A DNA stretch of 64,000 nt from Bacillota bacterium. GTDB lineage: Bacteria; Bacillota; UBA4882; UBA8346. Below, in pieces: positions 16,081 to 23,981 of the stretch. The stretch is from assembly GCA_023392595.1 (NCBI GenBank), contig JAEVYU010000053.1, positions 74,724 to 138,723 on the forward strand, given 5' to 3'. How positions within the stretch are numbered: position 1 is the stretch's first letter; each line of letters begins with the position of its first letter. The position numbers and the translations under genes are program-made. The notes under the pieces were generated by a model. That model was not told where the DNA came from and made no database searches. It was given only the letters and a program-made list of their open reading frames with translations.

Positions 16081-16719
16081 ATGAAATTAAAAGGGTTTAT
16101 CTTTGACCTGGACGGAACATTAGTCAATACCCTACCGGTTTGTTATACCGCCTTTCAGAAAGTATTTCAAAAATATTTGGGCCGCCACTATAACGACGTG
16201 GAAATCGCCTCCCTGTTTGGTCCTTCGGAAGAGGGGATTTTCCAAAAACTACTGCCCCATTGCTGGCAGGATGCATTAAACGATTACCTGGCAGAATATG
16301 AGAAAGCGGGGCGGGGAATCTTACCCTTTCCAGGGATTACGGCAGCTCTGCAACTTTTAAAGGATAAACAATTCCCCTTAGCCATCGTATCTGGCAAAGG
16401 GCCCGGTAGTATGAAAATCTCGCTGCAGGTTTCGGGTCTGGGGGACTATTTTGATCCGGTTATTACCGGATCCGAACAAAGCGCTCGTAAACCGGATCAT
16501 CTTCGCCAGGTTTTAGCTTTATGGAAGATAGAGCCCCAAGAGGTTGCTTATATCGGGGATACCCCTTATGATATTGTGGCAGCTAAAGAAGTGGGGATTT
16601 TATCTCTAGGAGCCCTATGGGCTCCTACGGTGGAAGTGGAAAAAGTTAAAAATACCAAACCGTTTAAAGCCTTCAAGGATGTGGCAGTATTGATTCAGTG
16701 GATTAAGAAGGAATTTTAA
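16081..16719 (+). CDS. HAD-superfamily hydrolase, phosphoglycolate phosphatase-like
   Basis: A 212-residue HAD phosphatase: motif I FDLDGTLVNT (residues 8-17), motif II IVSGKG, motif III lysine in SARKPDHL, motif IV YIGDTPYDI. Cap domain of the alpha-helical type between motifs I and II. Substrate is likely a small phosphomonoester (phosphoglycolate, sugar phosphate or PPi); not resolvable here. Convergent with the SsuA-like gene at 16767, 47 bases apart, with no obvious terminator. Confidence 0.88.
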   Translation: MKLKGFIFDLDGTLVNTLPVCYTAFQKVFQKYLGRHYNDVEIASLFGPSEEGIFQKLLPHCWQDALNDYLAEYEKAGRGILPFPGITAALQLLKDKQFPLAIVSGKGPGSMKISLQVSGLGDYFDPVITGSEQSARKPDHLRQVLALWKIEPQEVAYIGDTPYDIVAAKEVGILSLGALWAPTVEVEKVKNTKPFKAFKDVAVLIQWIKKEF

Positions 16720-16766
16720 ACAAGCCTTGCCACTAAAAGTATTGTTTTAAATTATCCATCGCTAAT

Positions 16767-17777
16767 TTAGTGCTGTTCATTTTTTTTATAATAGGGATTA
16801 TAATCATTGGTATAAATATCACTGGGTTTAAGCTGGCCTTGCTTAAGCTGTCCGTGGCGGATCATCATTTGAAACCAGTCGTTCATATACGAATCCTGGA
16901 TGTACTCATTCTGATCATACCAAAATGGGGAAACCTCTTCCGGCTTCAGGTTAAAGTGGCGTGCTTCAATCCGGATAGCTTCTTGAAGGTGGGTATCAAT
17001 CCATAGATGGGATTTAATCAATGCCCGTACAAAACCCCTGACCTCCTTGGGATGTTTTTTTAGGAATTCTTCGGAAAAGCCCCGAACGGAAGCGCCGGAT
17101 CCGGGATTTTTAGTAATCTCCCAAGTACTGACCAATTTGACCAGCTTTTGATTTGCTTCGGCCCGTTTCCAGTATGGAGGATGAAGCGTAGCCACATCCA
17201 CCAGTCCTTGCTCCAAAGCTTGTTCTTGCTGTTTGTCGGGCATCACCACAAACTCCCCTTTGGCATCAGGAATTTTATTCTGGCCCAGCCATTCCAGAAA
17301 CAAAAGATCGGCGCAGATATTAATGCCGGAAACCGCTACTTTGATTGGACGTTTTGATTTCCGGATATCCTGGGCTGTTTGAATTGGGCTGCCTTTTTTA
17401 ACAAAATAAACCATATGAGGATAAGTGGGATGATCGACCATCCCCGGCGCCACAATCTTGATCTTGGCTCCAGCTAAAATGGCCTTGGCCACCGTATTGG
17501 GATGTCCGGTAAAAACATCACTGTTACCGCTGACTACGGCAGCGATCTCGGTTCCAGACTGCAATAAGCCGATATATTCCAGACGCAAACCTTCTTCTTT
17601 CAAAAATCCCAAATCTTCAGCGATAAAATACTCGGTAAAACTGGTTTGAGTTTGGACTTTGATCGGAAAGAGTTTTTTCCCCGGATGGCGGTTCTCAGTA
17701 AAAACAATTCCGGAAATAGAAATGAATAGGACGCTTATGATGAACGTCATAAGGCAAACCGACTTGTTCTTTTGCAT
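16767..17777 (-). CDS. Nitrate/sulfonate/taurine-type ABC substrate-binding protein (SsuA-like)
   Basis: A 336-residue secreted binding protein, paralogous to 12660-13727. Signal segment about residues 7-27. Seen: QTSFTEYFIAEDLGFLKEEG, GHPNTVAKAILAG, VATLHPPYWKRA. The ATG at 17777 follows GGAGGG. It is the fourth and last gene of the operon NifD-like, NifK-like, permease, binding protein, 16 bases after the permease. That the importer is cotranscribed with the reductase pair is the strongest hint that its ligand is the reductase substrate (inference). Confidence 0.9.
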   Translation of the reverse strand: MQKNKSVCLMTFIISVLFISISGIVFTENRHPGKKLFPIKVQTQTSFTEYFIAEDLGFLKEEGLRLEYIGLLQSGTEIAAVVSGNSDVFTGHPNTVAKAILAGAKIKIVAPGMVDHPTYPHMVYFVKKGSPIQTAQDIRKSKRPIKVAVSGINICADLLFLEWLGQNKIPDAKGEFVVMPDKQQEQALEQGLVDVATLHPPYWKRAEANQKLVKLVSTWEITKNPGSGASVRGFSEEFLKKHPKEVRGFVRALIKSHLWIDTHLQEAIRIEARHFNLKPEEVSPFWYDQNEYIQDSYMNDWFQMMIRHGQLKQGQLKPSDIYTNDYNPYYKKNEQH

Positions 17778-17793
17778 ATTTTTCCCTCCAATC

Positions 17794-18576
17794 TTAATGA
17801 ACCGGTAAATCTTCCTTCCAACGGATGACCCGGGTGCCAATTCCCAGTAATAAGTAGTTTAGAGCCAAACCTAACAAGGACATGGTCAATATCGCCGCAT
17901 ACATTTCCGGAATCTGAAAATTGGTCTCCGATGTATAAAGTAAAAATCCCAAGCCGGCGTTGGAACCGATCATCTCGGCGGCAATCAGTATCAAAATGGA
18001 ATAGGTCGCGCTTAACCGGATCCCGGTAAAGATCGACGGAAAAGCGCCGGGGATGATCACCTTATAGAACAGCGTGATGGAAGAAGCGCCCATGGAACGG
18101 GCCGACTTTATCAACAGCGGTTCTACGCTCCGCACCCCGGCGACGGTACTCAATAAAATCGGCCACTGGACACCCCAAAAAATAATGGCAACCTTGGAAG
18201 CCTCCCCGATCCCGAAAAGCAGGATGAATACGGGAAACAAAGATAAAGCCGAGGTCTGCCGGAAAGTTTGCAATAAAGGATCGATAAAACGCTCGAATTC
18301 TCTGTTCCATCCAATTAATAATCCCAGAGGTACCGCGATCACCAGCCCAGCTGCAAATCCGAACAAAGCCCGCTCTAAACTGACAATCAAATGATGAAAC
18401 AGGATTCCGGTCATGGCCAAACTCCAGAATGCCTGCGCTACTTTGGAAAATGGCGGTAAAAAAGTAGGATTGAAAGCTCCCGAACGGGCAGTAATTTCCC
18501 ATACAAAAAGAAACAGAACTATCGCCAACAAATTATAGACCAGCTTCGAAATTTCTTTTGCCAAATAAAATATCAA
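17794..18576 (-). CDS. Nitrate/sulfonate/taurine-type ABC transporter permease (SsuC-like)
   Basis: A 260-residue permease with six hydrophobic segments and the SMGASSITLFYKVIIPGAFPS ATPase-contact loop. The start taken is the TTG at 18576, eight bases after AGGAGGG; an ATG at 18615 is in frame but has no ribosome site. It follows the NifK-like gene by about 50 bases. No ATPase gene is in this operon, so it must share an ATPase encoded elsewhere, perhaps the atypical one at 10634. Confidence 0.9.
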   Translation of the reverse strand: MIFYLAKEISKLVYNLLAIVLFLFVWEITARSGAFNPTFLPPFSKVAQAFWSLAMTGILFHHLIVSLERALFGFAAGLVIAVPLGLLIGWNREFERFIDPLLQTFRQTSALSLFPVFILLFGIGEASKVAIIFWGVQWPILLSTVAGVRSVEPLLIKSARSMGASSITLFYKVIIPGAFPSIFTGIRLSATYSILILIAAEMIGSNAGLGFLLYTSETNFQIPEMYAAILTMSLLGLALNYLLLGIGTRVIRWKEDLPVH

Positions 18577-18627
18577 TTCTTTCTCCCTCCTTTCACCAAT
18601 CAATAGACGTCCCATACTTCAATCAAA

Positions 18628-19953
18628 TTATTGGAAATCTTGCAAGACAACCGTATAAATATCTTCAATCAGCCGCAGGGCTCCCTGATAACCCACATAG
18701 GAGCGATCCAGCACCATCCGGTCGGTAACCGGCATCGTAATCGACAGTTGATAACCATTGACTTCCCGAGCCAATACCCGTTCCCAGGAACTTCCCAAAA
18801 TCAAAGGCCGGCTGTGATATTGAACCCCCTTTAAATGTTGGTGGATTTGCCCCCCGTCATTGGTAAAGACAACTGGAGCTTGGATCCCCTCAATCAATTC
18901 CTGATTCAATCCGGCAGTCACTGATTCCTGATATTCCTGGGGTGTAACATCGCTAATAAACTGCGTTTCCGGCAACAATCCCAGGTCATTAATGAGAAAT
19001 CTAGAAAGGCCCAAGGTATAAAAACTATCGCCGATAGTAATAAACCGCCGTGGCATCAAACGGGTTTCCAGCAAGATATCCGCACTGCGTTCGATATAGT
19101 AATAATAGTCATCTTCCAATTCCCGAATCACCTGTTCGACGCCCTCAAGCGGCACTGCAGCAAACTCGGCTACTTTCCGCAAAAATTTACCGGTTTCGGT
19201 GGGGCCGATCGGTAATACCGGATAGTGAATAAAAGGCGTTCCGTATTTTTCCTGCAAATGTTGGACATTGCGGAGTCCGACCCACGGTGAAACCAACAAG
19301 TTAAATTGAGCCCGGGGAACTTTTTGCAGAGATTGAATACCCCACCCGGGTCCGAAAATAAGATTCGGTCGCAAACCAATTTTGGAAATCAAGTGGCCTA
19401 TCATTTTCAAATTACCGGTCCAAAATGGATCATGATAGGGAACCACCGACCAGATGTTCATCAATCCCGGCTCCACTTCTCCCGGTGTTGCCGGCAGATA
19501 TTGATCAAAGATGGCATCCAAAACCAACTCATGCCCATAAATATTGGTACCCTTAAATCCACCCGTTTCAACAAAGACAATCGGTTTTCCCTGATCCTGA
19601 AAACTCCTGACAACTTCGCCGACATCATCCCCGACAATATCAGCGGCACAACCCGTTAGGACCACGTATAAATCGGCATCCAGAACTTTGAAAGAGTTTT
19701 CCACCACTTCCTTCAAACGGGCAGTTCCACCGAAGATGATCTCTTTTTCACTGGCATTGGTGGAAGGGACTGAATGGCCGCCGATATATCCCGAGCCTTG
19801 ACAGCCGTTATCCACCGCTAAAGCGCTCCATAACTTTTGGCCGCAACCCGGTCCCGCATGGATTATCGGTACAGCCCGGTCGATCGCCTGGACTGTTTGC
19901 AATGCGCCGAGTGCGCAGACATGGCGTACTTGTTCTACCAATCCTGTCGTCAA
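18628..19953 (-). CDS. Nitrogenase-like component 1, beta-type (NifK/NifN-like) subunit
   Basis: A 441-residue protein. Cysteines 13, 37 and 102 (HVCALGAL, GPGCGQK, LTGCAADIVGDD) have the context and spacing (24, 65) of the NifK P-cluster ligands (25, 58). It lacks the long N-terminal extension of catalytic NifK. The start is a TTG at 19953 overlapping the TGA of the NifD-like gene, with AAGGAGG ten bases upstream. It should form a heterotetramer with the 19950 product and receive electrons from a NifH-type protein not seen in this window. Candidate roles include a cofactor scaffold (NifN) or a reductase of the methylthio-alkane reductase type; the sulfur setting favours the second. Confidence 0.88.
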   Translation of the reverse strand: MTTGLVEQVRHVCALGALQTVQAIDRAVPIIHAGPGCGQKLWSALAVDNGCQGSGYIGGHSVPSTNASEKEIIFGGTARLKEVVENSFKVLDADLYVVLTGCAADIVGDDVGEVVRSFQDQGKPIVFVETGGFKGTNIYGHELVLDAIFDQYLPATPGEVEPGLMNIWSVVPYHDPFWTGNLKMIGHLISKIGLRPNLIFGPGWGIQSLQKVPRAQFNLLVSPWVGLRNVQHLQEKYGTPFIHYPVLPIGPTETGKFLRKVAEFAAVPLEGVEQVIRELEDDYYYYIERSADILLETRLMPRRFITIGDSFYTLGLSRFLINDLGLLPETQFISDVTPQEYQESVTAGLNQELIEGIQAPVVFTNDGGQIHQHLKGVQYHSRPLILGSSWERVLAREVNGYQLSITMPVTDRMVLDRSYVGYQGALRLIEDIYTVVLQDFQ

Positions 19954-21422
19954 ACCAGCTCCACCTCCTTAAGAAAGTTAAAACTGTCCTGGGCAAGCCA
20001 CCAATCGGTATACGGCAGTTTCACTCTGGAAGCCAAATTTTTAGCCAGGCTGCGATTGGCCAATGAATCGATAATCCGGTAGCCGAAATCCACCAAACCC
20101 TGATAGCCGAATGCACTGAACTCATCGGCGACCATGATCGAAGTGATACCCATCTTGGTAGCCCAAACAGCGGTCCCGCCATGGCGGGAAACATAGATAT
20201 CCGGCCGCAAGCGGTTTAAAAGATTGAGCAATTCAAAATTTTGCTGGTCGCAAACACTGACCGGCAAGTCTTTTTTCCGGTTTCCGGCAATATGCAAAGT
20301 GGATTCAGGGCAGCTACCGTGGTCATAATGCGGGTCGAAATGCCAGGTAGCTCCCCAGATGACTTCGATACCCAATTCCTCCAAGACCCGGATGTAATTA
20401 TGGCCAAAACTGGGCCCCATGCCGACGACGGCCTTTTTCCCCCTCAATCGAGAACGGATTTCTTCCAGTTGAGGCTCAATTCGTTGTTTCTCTTCGGCGA
20501 TGAATGCTTCCACTTCTTTTTCTTTCCCGGCCGCCTTCCCCAGACCCCGTAACCAACTATCCATACCGGCTATGCCATGCGGTTGCATGGATTTTACATA
20601 AGGAACCCCGTAATGCTCCTCCAGCCCGTTGCCGAAATATCCTCCCAATGTACCGCAAATACTGATTGTGGCAACAGATTCCGATGTTTTGGATAGCTCC
20701 TCAATGGTACTGAAGGGGGCGATAAAAACCGGCCGTAGTCCGAAGCGGGCTAAGATCTCGGTAATCCTTTCTTTAGCGCTTCCTCTGAAATTAATCATAT
20801 TGACCGCATTGGTTTTCTGCTGCGGCGGTTTGACAATCCAGGTTAAAATGGCATGATAAGCCGCATCAAAACCCGATGCCCACACTTTGGAACGAAAACC
20901 CTCGCAAAAAACCGGTGCCAAGGGGATTGGGAGTTCCTGGCGTAATTCATCCAAAATCCCATTGATATCCTCTCCGATAATCGCCGAGGTGCATGAAGTG
21001 GTTACAAAAATCGCTTTCGGGTTAAATCGGCGATAGGCTTCCCGGACTGCTTCCCGCAATTTGTTGGCAGCGCCAAAAACCGTATCTTCCTCAGTCATAT
21101 TGGAACAAATGAAATTCACATTATGATACTCCCAGTTTCGCACCCGGTTACCCCACTTATTCTGGACATTGGCGCCAATGGAATCGGCGGCGCAACCTAT
21201 CGGAGCATGGCTAACGATGGCAGCGTCCCGAATACCCGACAAATGCCCCTGGGCGCAACCGGAACTACAAGCACTGGTCTGGCTGAAACTGCGTTCCCGG
21301 TTTTTCAGGCTGCACTCACTGGCTTTGACGGCCAGATCCTGAATGGTGCCTTGATACCCGGTAATTGCCCCCAAACGGGTTTCCCGGGTTGGAGATTCTA
21401 AACTTTGGATATTAATCGGCAT
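19950..21422 (-). CDS. Nitrogenase-like component 1, alpha-type (NifD-like) subunit
   Basis: A 490-residue protein starting at ATG 21422 (AGGAGG seven bases upstream). P-cluster cysteines are C52, C77 (HAPIGC) and C144 (TTSCTSAIIGED), spaced 25 and 67. C256, in SICGTLGGYFGNGLEEHYG, lies where NifD C275 binds the cofactor, so a cofactor-binding site may be kept. By eye I find no histidine equivalent to NifD H442: the matching segment reads MVADEFSAFGYQG. It is therefore a nitrogenase-like enzyme with altered cofactor ligation. First gene of the operon with the NifK-like subunit and an SsuA/SsuC-type importer; leader L4 and a palindrome lie upstream. Confidence 0.88.
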   Translation of the reverse strand: MPINIQSLESPTRETRLGAITGYQGTIQDLAVKASECSLKNRERSFSQTSACSSGCAQGHLSGIRDAAIVSHAPIGCAADSIGANVQNKWGNRVRNWEYHNVNFICSNMTEEDTVFGAANKLREAVREAYRRFNPKAIFVTTSCTSAIIGEDINGILDELRQELPIPLAPVFCEGFRSKVWASGFDAAYHAILTWIVKPPQQKTNAVNMINFRGSAKERITEILARFGLRPVFIAPFSTIEELSKTSESVATISICGTLGGYFGNGLEEHYGVPYVKSMQPHGIAGMDSWLRGLGKAAGKEKEVEAFIAEEKQRIEPQLEEIRSRLRGKKAVVGMGPSFGHNYIRVLEELGIEVIWGATWHFDPHYDHGSCPESTLHIAGNRKKDLPVSVCDQQNFELLNLLNRLRPDIYVSRHGGTAVWATKMGITSIMVADEFSAFGYQGLVDFGYRIIDSLANRSLAKNLASRVKLPYTDWWLAQDSFNFLKEVELV

Positions 21423-21481
21423 ACTGATTCCTCCTCGTTTTGAAATGTTTTGGATAAAAGAACTAAAACCCTTAATCAAAT

Positions 21482-21530
21482 AAAAAAGACTATGTGCTTT
21501 GGCTCCATAGTCTCCAGTATCTCTGGTCAA
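21482..21530 (-). promoter_or_regulatory. Leader element L4: conserved small hairpin plus terminator
   Basis: Minus strand: UUGACCAGAGAUACUGGAGA, CCAG/CUGG around AGAUA (21514-21526), then terminator stem GACUAUG/CAUAGUC (21506-21512 with 21488-21494) and six U. It lies 60 bases before the NifD-like start. The loop differs from the AUAGA/ACAGA of L1, L3 and L5. The terminator would stop readthrough from the NifX-type gene unless relieved. Confidence 0.75.
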
Positions 21531-21548
21531 CTTTTTAAAAGTTGAATT

Positions 21549-21583
21549 GTAACTTCACTGAAGTTACTTTTCAGTGAAGTTAC
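21549..21583. promoter_or_regulatory. Palindromic operator-like or hairpin element
   Basis: GTAACTTCA-C-TGAAGTTAC (21549-21567) is a perfect 19-bp odd palindrome, and a further TTCAGTGAAGTTAC half (21570-21583) makes a larger hairpin with 14-base arms. It sits between the stop of the NifX-type gene (21593) and leader L4. No U run follows on the minus strand, so a protein-binding site is as likely as an RNA hairpin. Confidence 0.5.
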
Positions 21584-21592
21584 TTTACCAAT

Positions 21593-21952
21593 TCATTGGC
21601 AACTTTTTAAATGGTTTTTCACCTCATAGGAATTTTGTAATTTTTCCATGATTTGATCAATAGCTCCGGAAATAGCAAATCCCTTGATACCATTGGAAGC
21701 TAACTGCTGGGTTGCTCCAGGTCCAATCTGGTTTGCTAAAATAAAACGACAATCTTTGAGAACCTCAATGAGTGAATCAATATCATGATGCTCCTGTGGC
21801 TCTTGAGCACAATGGGGAGGAATGATTTCTCTTACTTCAACCAGTTTAAAATGTTCATCAACCCGATCAAAGATTAAAAAATGGCGGGCCCTGCCGAAAT
21901 GTTCATTGATATTTTGCCCGTCATTACTGGCAATAGCGACTTTAAAAGACAT
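21593..21952 (-). CDS. NifX/NifB C-terminal-type cofactor-binding protein
   Basis: A 119-residue single-domain protein of the dinitrogenase iron-molybdenum cofactor biosynthesis family (NifX, NafY, VnfX). Typical features are VAIASNDGQNINEHFGRARHFLIF at the N-terminus and ILANQIGPGATQQLASNGIKGF. These small proteins bind or shuttle Fe-S cofactor precursors such as NifB-co. The ATG at 21952 follows GGAGG. It is preceded by leader L5 and followed by the NifD-like operon, which supports the view that the reductase uses a NifB-co-derived cofactor, although no nifB is in view. Confidence 0.88.
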   Translation of the reverse strand: MSFKVAIASNDGQNINEHFGRARHFLIFDRVDEHFKLVEVREIIPPHCAQEPQEHHDIDSLIEVLKDCRFILANQIGPGATQQLASNGIKGFAISGAIDQIMEKLQNSYEVKNHLKSCQ

Positions 21953-22011
21953 GCTCCAACCTCCACCGGATTTATTCGATTTCTGGAACAAAATTTATCC
22001 CTTTTTAATAG

Positions 22012-22067
22012 AAAAAGGCCAAGCATCCTTGATGTAAAAATGCTTGGTCTCCAGTCTATCTAGTCAA
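22012..22067 (-). promoter_or_regulatory. Leader element L5: conserved small hairpin plus terminator
   Basis: Minus strand: UUGACUAGAUAGACUGGAGA, CUAG/CUGG around AUAGA (22051-22063), then terminator stem AUGC-rich arm AAGCAU/AUGCUU extended to GGCC/GG (22018-22027 with 22040-22047) and five U. It ends 60 bases before the NifX-type start. The C to U change at the first stem position pairs G-U, keeping the hairpin. Confidence 0.75.
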
Positions 22068-22183
22068 CCGTAAATTAAATCAGTGTTATAGGAAAGGAAA
22101 TGGCGCCAACCCTTTAATGGCTGCTGTAAACAGCTCGAAAAAAACAGGGATCATAAGAATGAAAGAAACCTTCTTTTCGATTA

Positions 22184-23119
22184 TTAAATTTCCTGGAACA
22201 AGGGGGTTGACAAATACCGTTCACCGGTGTCCGGCAGCAATACCACAATGGTCTTTCCCTTATTTTCAGGCCGTTTGGCGATTTGCGTCGCGGCAAATGC
22301 GGCGGCTCCTGAAGAAATTCCTACCAATAGGCCTTCCACCCGGGCTAATTTCCGTGAAGTATCAAAGGCCTCTTCATTTTTAACTTTGTAGATTTCATCG
22401 ATCACTTCCCGGTTGATAATATCGGCTACAAAACCAGGCCCAATCCCTTGAATTTTATGGGGACCGGGATTACCGCCCGATAAGACCGGCGAATCAAAAG
22501 GTTCTACCGCAATAATTTGCACGCCGGGTTTTTTCTTTTTAAGTACTTCCCCGACACCGGTTATGGTGCCACCGGTACCCACTCCGCCGACAAAAATATC
22601 CACTTTACCGTCGGTGTCGTTCCAAATCTCCTCAGCCGTGGTCTTGCGGTGAATCTCCGGATTGGCGGGATTTTTAAATTGTTGCGGGATAAACGAATTC
22701 GGGGTCTGGGCGGCTAGTTCCTCCGCCTTCCGGATCGCTCCTTTCATCCCCTCCGAACCGGGAGTTAAAACCAGTTCGGCGCCGAGTGCTTTTAATAGAT
22801 TCCGCCGCTCAATACTGAATGTTTCAGGAAGCGTGATAATCAACTTATAACCACGGGCTGCGGCGACAAAGGCCAGGGCGATTCCAGTGTTACCGCTGGT
22901 TGGCTCGATAATTACCGTATCTTTATTAATGAGTCCCCTTTCTTCCGCATCCTTGATCATGGCATAACCGATCCGGTCTTTAACGCTGCTTAAAGGGTTG
23001 AAATATTCCAATTTGGCAATGAGTTTCGCCTCAAAACCATTTTCCCGATTGTAATTGGTTAACTCCAAAAGGGGAGTATTTCCAATTAAATCGGTAATAC
23101 TTTTAGCAATTTTCGACAT
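22184..23119 (-). CDS. cysK: Cysteine synthase (O-acetylserine sulfhydrylase)
   Basis: A 311-residue PLP enzyme that makes cysteine from O-acetylserine and sulfide. The PLP lysine is K47 (NPLSSVKDRIG); the substrate loop EPTSGNTGIALA and the phosphate-binding GVGTGGTITGVG are intact. Full length for CysK. Single gene with its own promoter at 23187-23215 and AGGAGG before the ATG. It would fix sulfide released by the C-S lyases and reductases of this region. Confidence 0.95.
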   Translation of the reverse strand: MSKIAKSITDLIGNTPLLELTNYNRENGFEAKLIAKLEYFNPLSSVKDRIGYAMIKDAEERGLINKDTVIIEPTSGNTGIALAFVAAARGYKLIITLPETFSIERRNLLKALGAELVLTPGSEGMKGAIRKAEELAAQTPNSFIPQQFKNPANPEIHRKTTAEEIWNDTDGKVDIFVGGVGTGGTITGVGEVLKKKKPGVQIIAVEPFDSPVLSGGNPGPHKIQGIGPGFVADIINREVIDEIYKVKNEEAFDTSRKLARVEGLLVGISSGAAAFAATQIAKRPENKGKTIVVLLPDTGERYLSTPLFQEI

Positions 23120-23152
23120 TCAAAGAACCTCCTCATTCATTTTAAAAATAAG

Positions 23153-23215
23153 TATTCATATAAATTTAGTAGGAATTATTACTTTTATAATACTGCTAAA
23201 TCATAGTTTTGTCAA
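23153..23215 (-). promoter_or_regulatory. cysK promoter with AT-rich operator-like site
   Basis: Minus strand TTGACA (23210-23215), 17-base spacer, TATTAT (23187-23192). Just downstream lies TACTAAATTTATATGAATA (23153-23171), whose TACTAAATWTATAT core is also found next to the promoter of the cystine transporter at 25579-25595. A shared Rrf2-type (CymR-like) repressor is possible. Confidence 0.55.
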
Positions 23216-23249
23216 TAAGTTCCTTTGGCACAAACATCATCAAAATATA

Positions 23250-23981
23250 TCATTGAACCCTTTGTAAAAAAAGTTTCGTCCGTTCCATGCTAGTATGTTC
23301 AAAAATATCACTCGGGCTGCCTTCTTCAATGATCAGGCCATCATCCATGAAAATGACGTGGTTTGCAACTTCGCGGGCAAAATTCATTTCATGGGTCACC
23401 ACAATCATGGTCTTTCCTTCTCTGGCCAGGGACTTCATAACTTCAAGGACTTCCCCCACCAGTTCCGGATCTAATGCCGAGGTTGGTTCATCAAACAAAA
23501 TGACTTGGGGTTCCATGGCCAACGCCCTGGCAATACCGACTCTTTGTTGCTGTCCACCTGAAAGCTGAGAGGGATAAAAGCTCATGCGGTCGCTCAAACC
23601 GACTTTATCCAACACTTGAATACTCTTTTCATAGGCAACGGTCCGCTCCAACTTCTTGACAATCAGCAAACCTTCCATCACATTTTCCAGAGCCGTCTTG
23701 TTTTTGAACAAATGATAATGCTGAAAGACCATGGCAGTACTGCGGCGAATTCTATACGTTTCTTCTTTGGTCACCTGTTCTGAATTGATGATCAAATCTC
23801 CGACTTGAACGAGGCCTTTATCAGGACGTTCCAAAAAATTGATGCAACGGAGCAAAGTCGATTTCCCCGAACCGCTCGGTCCTAAGATCGTGATGGCTTC
23901 TCCACGTTCAACAGTCAAATTGATGCCTTTGAGGACTTTAGTATGATGGAAGGATTTATGTATATCTTGCAGCCGAATCAT
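23250..23981 (-). CDS. Cystine/polar amino acid ABC transporter ATPase
   Basis: A 243-residue ATPase with GPSGSGKST Walker A, LSGGQQQR signature and DEPTSALDPE Walker B. Its start overlaps the permease stop (ATGA at 23978). Last gene of the three-gene importer 25510 to 23250, which resembles TcyABC. By eye it is closely related to the ATPase at 995-1747, for example in the VVTHE and NHVVFMDEGLI/NHVIFMDDGLI segments. Confidence 0.93.
   Translation of the reverse strand: MIRLQDIHKSFHHTKVLKGINLTVERGEAITILGPSGSGKSTLLRCINFLERPDKGLVQVGDLIINSEQVTKEETYRIRRSTAMVFQHYHLFKNKTALENVMEGLLIVKKLERTVAYEKSIQVLDKVGLSDRMSFYPSQLSGGQQQRVGIARALAMEPQVILFDEPTSALDPELVGEVLEVMKSLAREGKTMIVVTHEMNFAREVANHVIFMDDGLIIEEGSPSDIFEHTSMERTKLFLQRVQ

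Noticed and set aside
18628..21952. A true nitrogen-fixing nif cluster
   Set aside because: No nifH, nifB, nifE/N or molybdate genes in view, short beta subunit, no H442-like histidine visible, and sulfur-metabolism neighbours.
6143..22067. The L elements as ANTAR-type two-hairpin sites, T-boxes or SAM riboswitches
   Set aside because: The small hairpin has a five-base (or four-base) loop, not paired six-base loops; there is no T-box AGGGUGGNACCGCG block; the aptamer is too short for S-box.
22100..22150. Terminator after cysK (GCTGT-TT-ACAGC hairpin)
   Set aside because: No U run on the minus strand, so it is not supported as a terminator.
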